This document shows positions 46,755 through 57,700 of a stretch of DNA of 64,000 nt, piece after piece (the first letter of the stretch is position 1; the number at the start of each line of letters is the position of its first letter). The translations under genes and the position numbers were made by a program. The notes below the pieces were generated by a model. That model made no database searches, was not told the DNA's origin, and worked only from the letters and a program-made list of their open reading frames with translations. Origin of the DNA: Paraglomus occultum (taxonomy: Eukaryota > Glomeromycota > Glomeromycetes > Paraglomerales > Paraglomeraceae). The DNA lies in NCBI GenBank assembly GCA_910592205.1, contig CAJVPJ010000012.1, forward strand, positions 24,154 to 88,153, given 5' to 3'.

Positions 46755-47208
46755 TCATTCATTAATCAGTCTCTTTTGAAGTGTCTTCCATCGGGTTAGA
46801 CACGCATTGGCATTTCTATTGGGCACTTTCTTACTGACTTCTGTCCACGGTGGAGTACCCATATGAGAGAGGATGGCCTCGATCAAAAGTTTGTCTTCCG
46901 AGGCCGTCCACATATTCCTCGTAGAATTGGTTCCAGCTGGCCTACCACGCTTTCGTTTTGTTGGCGGTTTCCCCTGCAAACAATTGTTCTATTTTAATGC
47001 TTATTAAATATGACAGTAAAAAATAAATGGCAATTTTTACTTTTGTGCCGATATCATCAACCCTTTCTTGTTTAATACAGTTGTCTCCGTACTCGTTCTG
47101 GACAACAAGCCTTTCTTCGTCCCTTTGTTTCGTACTTGTCCCGGGATCAGCAAAAATAGTGACAGATTCCGTATTGACGCTTGTATTACCCGAGGTTTTA
47201 CGCGGCAT
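46755..47208 (-). CDS. Small AT-hook plus SANT/Myb protein
   Basis: Two exons on the complement: 47041-47208 and 46755-46973, joined in phase 0 (AAA|GTAAAA, GCAG|GGG); 128 aa from the ATG at 47208, or longer if the upstream in-frame ATG at 47286 is used. An acidic N-terminal half is followed by an AT-hook-like core (KRKRGRPAGTN) and a single SANT/Myb repeat (MWTASEDKLLIEAILSHMG, then PPWTEVSKKV, then NACLTRWKTLQKRL) with three spaced tryptophans. AT-hooks bind the minor groove of AT-rich DNA, so this is probably a compact nuclear DNA-binding protein. The gene seems complete. Confidence 0.8.
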
Positions 47209-47515
47209 TCTTTTGTCAGAACGAATTTGGCTGCGAGATCGAGAATATCGTGAAATAGAACAGAGAGCCTTGATATTTATAACCATCAAGAAAAGCCTAT
47301 TACTTAAATTATGATTATGACTATGATTCTGATAGAGTTCATCATATTAATTGTACAATAAATACGTCTGAATTACGCTCTAAATCGGACGTCTAACCCC
47401 ACACACATAAAACACATCTATATTTATTTCACTATGGCATCAATGTCACCATCACATGCAAGGCAAAGATTACATTCTGTGCAATATGCGCAGAACAATT
47501 CATAACCTGCTTCCC

Positions 47516-48573
47516 CTATTCTTTTTTTATATCGGTCTCCGCTGCCTTGACATGTATTCTATGTTTATTCACTTGTTCACTCGTTATCGTTTTCTCATTC
47601 TCCTTTTTTATCTTTTCTAATATCTGCTGTCGAGCTCTCTTGATCTCTATCGCAAGCCCAGGTATATCAATTGCTTTCGCAATACTGTCTATTAAATTGT
47701 CGTCAAGAATTTGAGTTTTGATATTAGTTGAGCTGTAAATTTTATTGAAAACATCCGAATCAGTAGGTGAGAGACGCGAGGTATCGAGAATATAACGAAG
47801 GTGTTGGGCGCCTTTGTACGCTGAGGTAATCGCCAAGATCGAGGAGAATAAGAAGGGTGAAAACGCGTAAATCATAGCGGCATATTAATCGTTAATTCAA
47901 ATAGCGACTTTTTTTGTTTTAGACTCGCAATGCGTATGATATCTTACCTTTGTAATGACTATATAAGCGGAATAAGTTGTAGAATAATGGTATATTTGGT
48001 ATAATTGGTACTATTGTAAAAGTACACGCCAATGGCACCCATAGGGCAGAATAAATCATATACTTTCGATGATAAGGCAAGCGGTCTGTGATCAACTGAT
48101 CAAGACTCATTGTAGCCTTGTTTGCTGATATAACAGTTGAAGGATAAATAAACGGAACCTACGAAATAGTAAAAGGAAAGAAAAATAACAAATAGTGAGA
48201 ACTTGTGTCCTTGTATCCATAAAAACATATCCGAAACTTACTATCCGATAGTATAACAGTTCTCTAATCGCCCCCTCTCTCTGTTTTTTTTTTCTCTCAC
48301 ACAGTTTACCAATTCATTGCTTCTCAGCTCAACCTTTCTTTCCATAATGGGCACGCTCTTGAGGAAACTTTCTTGATGATCAGTCTTATCCAACAACTGC
48401 TGTCCTACTACATATAGTCGCACTTTCCAACGACTTTTCTTAACGTCTTTAAGAGAATCCCATTTTTTAGCTGTGTAGGCTGTTATTTTGGCAAGATACG
48501 ATTGTCGTGTCGAAATGTGTTGGCAATAGAATGCAGTTTTATGACTAAAGAGAGGAATACAAAATAAACGCAT
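47516..48573 (-). CDS. MRX19: Mitochondrial K+/H+ exchange-related protein (MRX19-like)
   Basis: Three exons on the complement: 48310-48573, 47948-48158, 47516-47820; 259 aa. It matches the fungal family named for mitochondrial K+-H+ exchange (yeast YDL183C). The start is MRLFCIPL, with FYCQHIS and KKWDSLKD shortly after. Then come the hallmark block SFLKSVPIMERKVELRSNEL|VPFIYPSTVIS and a hydrophobic core (MIYSALWVPLACTFTIVPII followed by PNIPLFYNLFRLYSHYK|AYKGAQHL). The first intron must end the exon at GAATTG|GTAAAC, as this alone restores the family motif; the apparent continuation to a stop at 48241 is intronic. Expected in the inner mitochondrial membrane, affecting matrix K+ and volume. 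Divergent from the K+ channel gene 1.8 kb away. Confidence 0.85.
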
Positions 48574-50392
48574 TTGTGAGAAAAAAGTTTATCAAGATGA
48601 GATGACTAATCTGATAAAAGAAAAGCGAGTATTTTGAGTGACGTCATGGGATGATCGCACTATTATAACGTCGTCGGCAAGGATAAAGGAGTCAATCATC
48701 TACTTTGTAACAAGTACTAAAGCTAGTAGTGACTCTGTCTATTAACATTCTAAATTGCTCCCTTATATGTGACAATTATTATGATATGACTCCGTTCGTT
48801 GGGAATCAAACTTGTAATAGTAATGATTGGAAAAGTGCATCTGTCTTGGACTTTTACGAATAAATTAATCCGATTCGTAAAATACTCGAATGGATTGTCA
48901 ACTCTACACTGCTAATGGAATATCGTAAACAGTATTCCCAAAGCCAATGTTACGATGTTCATTAAATCGTGTAATCACACATCAAAGCGCTACAATTATA
49001 CGATGCAATGGTTGAATTTACAACGAATCACGTGTCTGTAAATTTTTGATGGGGGCAATACAGAATATTCGGCATTATTTCGCGGCTGATGCTGAAACCA
49101 TGACTTTTCATTGGTTGATCAAATTTTATTCTTTAATCCCATTGGTTAGTTTCAACTTCAGCCGGATTTCAGCATCGGCTCCCACACTTAAGTTACTGTG
49201 TGTATTAGCAACCAAGTCGACAATACAGTAATAAGTAGGCCAATTGTATCAATGCAATCATTTTTGCTTATACAATTATATTACAGCTGCGGATAATTCC
49301 TGTTTATACCCTGGAGTATGTGTATTCTCTTGGTGAGTAATGACAAGAGTCCAATTAATTTAAAGCTTTACTTAGACTTATGTTAAAATCATATCTGGTT
49401 AACAACTTATCAATGAATCAAGTAATTTAGATTTGGAAAAGGCATAGAGCCAGGTCCCGAAAGACGCATTTCGATAACCAACAGAATCTTTGTAATATCG
49501 CGCTCAATCAGCCATCATTTGATAGAAATAAAAAGATTTCACACGAGGGGTATTCCTTGTTTTAAACAAAGCGATAGAGTAAGGTATTCGTGTTACAACA
49601 CAAATTTGTATCTAGTCTATAGAACTATGTGGCATTACAAGTGGCGCATGTCTTGGCATTAGCAAGAAAATTGATCACTGCAGGTGTCCATGCTATTGAC
49701 ATGTTTTGCAACATATTTAGTGTAACAATTCAGACATTCTGTTCAGCTCAAATGTAGTGAAAAAACAATATTCATCCAATGACTTGATAATTTGTTCCGA
49801 ATCAGGAAAGTCATGTGTCACGATTTATGCAAAAAAGATATTATCAAGTACTTGTTTGTGATTTTCAAACTGAAGGGTAGCCAGTGGTTTCTGTCCCGAA
49901 GATACGAAATTCGATATCGAAGTGTTATTAAGTTGGTGCTACAACCGTTCACGTTCGATTGGTCAACCAAAGCAATAGACTATACCATTTAAAGCTAACA
50001 TTGATATTCACTGCATTAAAGTTCGAAACGTTTAGCCGTGATAGAAGAATTCGGTCTTAACAAGGAATTGCCTCCAGTTTATCATTGCAATCAGTTTGAA
50101 AAGTGAAAAAAAAAACAAGTTGCTCAGAAAGGCATTGTTCAGTCATGTCTTCAATTCCGAGTTTGTCGTATATCCGTTTGCGAGTGTAACCAACAGTGAC
50201 ATGTCAATGTTTATTCTGTAAGATGTATATATAGAATAACACATATGCGTATATATGCAACAATACATTCAACAATTGCCCGCGGAACATTTGCATTCAT
50301 CCCATAATTGTATAAACATATTGGTATGAATTATATATATATATAGTCGTGTGGGGGGTATTCGTGTGGTTTGCCCAACGATAACAAGCCTA
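48574..50392. other. Divergent intergenic region between MRX19-like and K+ channel genes
   Basis: 1.8 kb that must hold both promoters. AT-rich; a TA-rich run lies at about 50329-50345, just upstream of the channel's ATG. Open frames at 49046-49231 and 49792-49992 have no motifs. Confidence 0.6.
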
Positions 50393-53214
50393 ATGTCGCT
50401 GGCACCATCTTACTCGTCCGAAACCAACTCCCAGCCATTGTTTACACCGGAATATTGTCAGTCACCAGTCGATGGTTACTTCATTCATGCTGCGCCCCGA
50501 ATATCGAATAGCAATGAGGATAATAAAATGAAAAAGTATGATGATGATGATTTCGTTAGAGTCAGAATGCATGCTATCGGTCTATTGGGGCATTTAAATG
50601 ATTCAATTGTGTGATCTCTGTCCATATGATTGTTAGACAGCATGACGTCAATGAGGAAAAAAGAAATAAAAAAGAAGAAGAAGAAGAAGAAGACGGCAAT
50701 AACCAAGACGAAGAAGAGGAAGACGATGATTATAACGACGAAGACAGTCTAACAAAGGTATACGTTCTGGAATTCAGCTCAACATGATATCACATGAATA
50801 ATTAGTGCAAGTTATTTGTGACAATTTGAAATGGGGCAAATTATGATTTGGTCTAGAGCATACCTACCTATAGATGGATAGTTAACAATCGAACCCATTT
50901 CGCAGGTGGAAGACGATTATCAAGTGTCTGTCGATAAAGATTACGAGATACGAACTGAATTCCAAAAGAAATGTTACGATTTCTTTGAAAGACCCAGAAG
51001 TCGAATTGCTCGAACATTTTTCTGTTTATCCGCAGCATGTATTCTTATCACTGTGGTTATGATTTGCGTTGATTCATTACCCAAATATGCCCTTCTTGAT
51101 TGGGCTCACTATCACCAATTGTGGTAAGTTTGAGAACAACTTGAATCGGGATCATCATGGAGGGTTTGGTTGATCTATTTGCTCATCAAACATTTATTGC
51201 AGGTTACCTCTTGATACGCTTGTTATCGTGATATTCACAGGAGAATATATTGGCCGATTCTTGGCTGCAGTAAATAAACTGAAATTTGTCATCAGTAAGT
51301 TGAATTTTTTCGTCACGAAAGTTAAGAAATATCCGATTTAATCCTAGTATGTTATCTTACAGGACCAATGAATTTGATTGATCTACTCTCAATCCTTCCA
51401 TTCTATATTCAACTAATTATGCCAGGAGGACCAGAAGTTAGTTTAATGATCGATAACTAACACATGATTACATTATATATGATAGATAGTACCCGACGCG
51501 TTCCCCTAATGGATTAATTGGTAATGTATTGTTGATTCAATTCTATATTAATTTAGGCCGCGTTTCGATTTGTAAGAATTTTACGACTTTTCAGAGTATT
51601 ACATCTGTTTGACTTTGCCAAACGTTCTGTCGGATTCAAGGTAAAAGGATTATTACAAACACTCGTAATGTTGTTTTACGTTCAATTGCACTCTTACTTA
51701 TTCTTCTACGCATGTCTTATTAGGTTACTACAAGAGTGATCAAACGCTCGCTTATCCAAATCTTTATGGTGTCATTCTGGTTTTTCATCGTCCTTCTCCT
51801 TTCGTCTAGTTTAATGTACTTTTTGGAAAGAGGACAATTTGATGAGGAAAACGAAGTTTGGCTCAGAGTGAATCCAAATGGTCAACTAGAAATAAGCCCG
51901 TTTCAGTCAATTATACACGCGTTCTACTGGTCTATTGTCACACTGACAACAACTGGTTATGGTGATGTAACTCCGTACACCGGATGGGGCAAAGTTTTGG
52001 CGTCAGTTACAATGATATGCGGGATATTAGTTATTGCAATGCCAACCTCCATCATCGGGTCAAACTTTGTTGCCGAATGGACGTTACATCAACGCGCTCG
52101 ATATTTGGCTAAAGTAAGAAAGACTCGCCATCAAGCAGAACATCCAAAAACTGCAATTTCATGGCAGAACAAATTCCTTCGAAAACAAAACCGGGAATTG
52201 CTAGAAGCAATCACAGAAGTACAAGAAAAACTAGCGGACGTAAATCCACCTCAATATTATCAACGATACAAGAGACTCCGCATACAATATGAGGCCGCAC
52301 TAAAGAAAATAGACCAATTAGAAGCATCGTTAGAAAAAAGCAAGAGTTGTACTTGCTGTCACGAATGTTGTAACAATCGATCCGGTACCGATAATAGCGA
52401 AAAGAAGTTTGGTGATCTGCAGAGAAGCTGGTTGTCAATTCAGGGATTGCGCAATATATCTCGTAGGTCATTCACGTTGCCAAACGATACAGACATTGAT
52501 CAAAAAGTGAGTGAGAAAACGATTACTGACGAAACGATGAGGGACGACCCGCACGAATCGAAAGGCAAGGCGAATGCTGCTGATGCTAACAAGCTTAATA
52601 TATTCAAACACGTTGGCCGATCGCTGTCTCTCGGTCATTCTGATAATTGGACATCGTCAGCGCACGGAATGGCCAAGAATCTCGTCAGCTCTCCATTCAA
52701 TCCACGTCCGGCTAAACCTCTAATTGTCTCTGACGCGAATGATAACGATAATGAAACGTCAAACATGACCGTTCAGTCTCTACCAAACGAAGTGCGCATC
52801 GAAAATGAGGAATATTCTAAATACAATGATCCGAACAGGTCGACCGTAGGCAAGAAGGGATTAATGGATCTTTTTAAAAAAAGGAAAAACAGCGAGATTC
52901 CTTCTAAAGGGGGAGGCGTGAATGCGACCTCCTCGGAAGCGGTCATCATAGACGTTGATACGAACAGAACGCAAACGGAAGGCGGGAATGTCGATAGAAA
53001 TGACGACAAAAGGGAGAACATTATCGAGGGACAGTCCGTTGTCAGTTATAAAGAGACTATGTCTGAGAAGGATAAATTTACTAGTTACGATACGAATACC
53101 AATGACAATGCAGGAATCAAAATTGTTATAGAGTGTCCACAAGATGAAAGCGATAATGATAAAGATGATCAGAATATCAATAAGGAAGAACAGATGCCCC
53201 ATCAAACGAACTAA
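50393..53214 (+). CDS. Shaker-type voltage-gated potassium channel subunit
   Basis: Seven exons: 50393-50554, 50641-50757, 50906-51123, 51203-51294, 51363-51436, 51557-51640, 51724-53214; 745 aa. Six transmembrane segments: S1 (FFCLSAACILITVVMICVDS), S2 (LDTLVIVIFTGEYIG), S3 (LIDLLSILPFYIQLIM), S4 voltage sensor with Arg every third residue (RFVRILRLFRVLHLF), S5 (FMVSFWFFIVLLLSSSLMYF), and the pore with the filter TTTGYGD (~324-330) followed by S6 (GILVIAMPTSIIGSNF). The N-terminus is short, with an extreme acidic run (~64-87), and there is no T1 domain. The long cytosolic tail (~370-745) has a coiled coil (~390-450), a Cys cluster (CTCCHECC) and a disordered polar region. Sits in the plasma membrane or an endomembrane; four subunits form a channel. 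Exon 1 is the least certain part. Confidence 0.93.
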
Positions 53215-54755
53215 TTAAGGAGGAACAATTCGTTGAGCACACTAGACTTATTCTTCAACACAGAATAATTTCGTGTTTTGAAATTGCCATCAGTGGCTGC
53301 AGGATTATATTTATAAGAGAATATGTGGATGTCGTCATGAGTAATTGGACAAGTATATGAAAAGGGATCGAAGTTAAAAAAAAATTGGATGATGGACTAC
53401 ATAATCAACGTATTAAAATATAAACTTTGCAGAAAAATAGGGGGTGGGTGTAAAATACAGAACGATAATTGTAGAAAAAATGAGAATTTTCTCTGAAAAA
53501 ATAATCCTAATGAGGAACTAGTACACGAAAATAAAGAATAGATTTTGTGCAAATTCTACTCAATGATTGACATATCAAATATTAGTGGCATATTACTGTT
53601 CCTTTCACTACATTTATGAAGGCGATAACTTTTAACGCCAATATGTTTTTGAAACTGGTGATTATCTCAAGGCAAACTCAGGTGTTATTTATGTGTCGCC
53701 GCTTGCGTTAGCCGCTGTGAATATGTTTCTCGACGGACTGTCATATTTACGGTATGTAACCAAGCTAACCCTGTCAGTAGGAAAAAAATGACGGTTGCCA
53801 AAGTAATACGATTTCTAAATAAATAAAGCTCTCTATTTTGCCAAATCATAAATTAAAATGGGTCATTTATGTTAACCAGCTTTAACTGCACACACGATGT
53901 ATGTTAATAACTGGCATACACATTTCAAGTAGCAAAAGAATTTATTGCCCAAATAAGAGTAAGGCAATTGACTGGCCAGCAACTATAAACTAGTCCAGAT
54001 CTTAATTCTATAACGACAATTTGTAGCGAATAATTAAGGAAGCAAAATATTAAAAACTTGAAGCATTTATTTAATTAAATGAGAACTAATTTTTATTAAA
54101 ACGGGAATTAATTTTTGCAGTCTACGGAAAATGGGTTATTGAAAAATTGTGATATATAGTAAATCTGTACTGACAACCCGAAGGGCGTCCGAACGTAAGA
54201 TAATTTCATCAGAATGAAGGCTCTTTACGTCAAGTTTTATCTTGCAGAATTTGTCACCGTCATTTTTTCGTTATTATTAACATGAATTAGATTAAGATTA
54301 AAAATACCTTCTTTGCAATAATAACTTAACATTTCCCCTTGAGTCAATTGTCGTATTTGTAGCAGCAAGCATTTTACGTATTTTTTATGCCCCAATTTTT
54401 TGTTCATTGACATAACCAAAATTAACATGTACAGTACAACATTTTTGTCATACGTCAAGTTACGAATAGCTCATTTATCAACTACGTGGATAATCAGTAT
54501 TTTTATCTTCAGGGCGAGAACTGTAAATAAGGGAGACTCCAGCGTAATTACATATTAATATGGGCGGACAAATTTTAACCTTTCAAAATCAATTACTGAC
54601 GTTGTTTATTCAACACGGCAGATTCGCATCGTCATATGATTTTCATTTACAAACCAAATTTGGCAAGAGAATGGTTGCACATCGAATATTCAAATTTTGA
54701 CGCGACGGAGAACACGAGATGAACACTTTGAATATTTACCTAAAATCACAAAAAC
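53215..54755. other. Intergenic spacer
   Basis: 1.5 kb between the K+ channel and FANCD2, both on the plus strand. Several AATAAA hexamers (for example near 53530 and 53820) could serve channel mRNA polyadenylation. The minus-strand frame 54237-54458 has no motif. Confidence 0.55.
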
Positions 54756-57700
54756 ATGTCTCTAACAAAGGATCAAGACATTTCTACACAAGAAGATGTA
54801 TTCCTGAAACTGGCGCAAGATGCTGGCTTTCGAATATGTTCCGACGGATCGATGAAGCTTGGTGAGTAACTTGACTTCATTTTTAAAAGCCTTTCTATAC
54901 AGCCTTTTGTTATTAACTAATTTGAACACACGCGATAGTTGTTGAGCCTGCCGTTTATCGTCGTGAGCTAGCACAGAGATTACGAGCTCATTCAGAATGT
55001 CCATCTCCGTTGCCTGAAAGATTCTGTAATGCTTTCCAGAACTACGTGGAGGATCCTACCGTTCTGCGTGCTTGTCTATTGCCATTATCTATCGATGTTT
55101 CTGGAAGAACGTATGGCATCTTTTTTTGTAACAAAAGTCATTTTCTTTTACGATTTTTTTTCTTATTTCAACCATCGTTTCTAGCCGATATGCTCCGACC
55201 GAGAGTTTAGTCCGTCTACTACTAACAATTGACATTGTACAACCACTATTACTGGATATGCTCCTGGAAAAACTTCCGGAATTTCTGTCCGAGTATGTAG
55301 ATTCGGTTAATTTGTGAAATCGTCAGAAATTTTTCCTCACAATCATGATCATTTCCTATTGACTGTTAGCTCCGTAGAATCACCACTACCACGTCTTATT
55401 TTACATCAAATGAAATGGCTTGATCATATTGTTGAATCTCAACGACTTGCTTCCAAGATTGCAGAGGTATATGAAAAGTTAATTCCATGGTTTAAACAAA
55501 ACGTCGGTTTAACGGATAGCCTTTATTTAGATAATTACAGTGACTCCACTTGGAATACAGAAGGAAATTATAACAAGTCTACCAGAGATTATTAGTGACT
55601 CTAAGCAAGTTGTATGTAATAACGTTCATACGCTCTTATTAGAAAGGATACATGCTAATTTGCTCGGGCTTGATTCAAATTAGGAAATCGGTAAAGAATT
55701 GAAGGATTTAATGGAAGAAAACTGTCAACTGACGGTCCCTATACTCGATGCCCTTGCTAATTTTACATTGACCGATGACTTGCTGCGTGATGTGCGAGAA
55801 ACTATTATCGATCGTCTAGAGTCCGCAGATATTGAGGATTTACCTGTTGTCATTAAATTCATTCTGCAAACGGCAACAGGAAATGATGCCGAAAGAGTAT
55901 TTATTCACGTTTGAATGAACTGCATCTTTTATCAGTTCCCAAGGTTTCCAACTAATTGGCGTGGGCCATAATTACTTAGATTGTTGAACATATCAGACAG
56001 AAACTGGACTTCCGCTCTATTATGCAGTTACGACATGCTGATATAGATGATAAACCGCGTTCAGCAGTGCCTAAGAAAGAAAGAATTCCAGAAGCTTTGA
56101 TACTGGAATCCTTGAGGATCGGCATTCAATTTCATAAATTCATTAAAGACGCGTGGATCAAAACAATTACCGATGTGGACAAAGCGGTAAGAACAAAAGT
56201 GACTTTTTCTCTGATAGTGTTATTCAACCATGTCTGATATTCATGAACGTGCTCAATGTGTTTAATATGTAGGCTGACCATAAGGTTATTGATATTGTGG
56301 TGCTTATTATTATACACTCTATACCAAGTATGAGGAAAAAAATCCAAACCGTCTTCCGGAAGAAAACTGCCAGCGGTTTATTCTCGAAACAGCTTTTACA
56401 AGAGACCATTTTATGCCATGCAGATGGTTTGAAAGACTACTTCAATTCCATTCTCTCGTTATCGGAGAGTCTCCTCAGATCAAGCCAGCAGCAGAGTGTC
56501 ATTGCACCCATTGCTTGTGCATTGTATCTGAGCTCTTTCAAAGCGTTCGACGCATATCATCGACAAGAAGTTGTAGGGTCATTGGTTACTCATATTGGAA
56601 GTGGTTCACAGACGGAGGTTAATTCGGCTATGTCTGTATTGTTGCATATAGTAAGAGAAGACACACAAAAAATGAGCCGGTTTACGATATTTATAAAAGG
56701 AATACTAGATTATCTAGATAATTTGACCATTGACCAAATTCAAATTCTGTTCGATATATTAAGTAACCTGGCATTAGAGGCAAGTTTTTACGTAATAATC
56801 GACTTGTTATCCGCCGTCCCTTTTTAACCGAGATAATTCTTAACATCACGCATTTTAGGACGCCAACCAAGGCTTAGGTTCTGGCGGCTTACTCGCAGAG
56901 ATTTCCATAGTCATTCAAAAACAGTTGACAAACCCTTCCGAGAGGTACAAGCAAATAGGTGTCGTTGGTGCTTTAGCTCTTGTGCAAACTCTGGGATCTA
57001 AGGATGCTTCTAGAAACCTCAATGGCCCATCTTCATCTTGTTCTGGTAATTAACCAAACGCTTATTGCCATTACTTGGGTTTATACGTGTCTCACATAGA
57101 ATGACTTTCATAGATTCTAATCCCCAAGAAATAACGCAAGTTCCTCTGTTAAATTCTGCTGTTGAAAACTTGGAAAAGTTACGAATACATTGTTCTCGAT
57201 CAATGGTATGCCATTACTATGAATCTTATGAGCGTGATTCTTTAGTTTAGCATATACTTATTCTCACGCTACATGGTCAAGAAATGTCTTTCTCTGGCGT
57301 ATGATGAGCTTGCATATCTTGTTGCGAGTGGATGCTTGGATGAGCGTCTTGTAATGTGGATTAAAGAGAAGTTGACTACCCCATTCGCAGACATCTATTT
57401 GTGTGATGCAGATGATGCTGGTAACTTGCAGACTAGCGCTGCTCACTTAGATGGACTGCCAATTGAAATATGGATGCACTTGGACGAACCGGTGAGATAG
57501 TAATCCGCAATTTGCAAGCGATTGACTCGATACGTTACGATTAAGACGCTCATTATCTACTAGGACTCTGTATTTGTCAATTTGTACCCTTTTCTCTGTG
57601 CCCCGCTCGTTAGTTCAGACGTACATGCTTCCAGTAGACGTGATTGGATTGTTTGCATGTGTTCTATGTTTAAATTAATTCAGGCTTGTGAGAAAGCCAA

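Noticed and set aside
48241-48309. Read-through end of the first MRX19-like exon
   Set aside because: Only the earlier donor (GAATTG|GTAAAC) gives the family motif across the junction; splicing at the later GTAAGT creates a stop.
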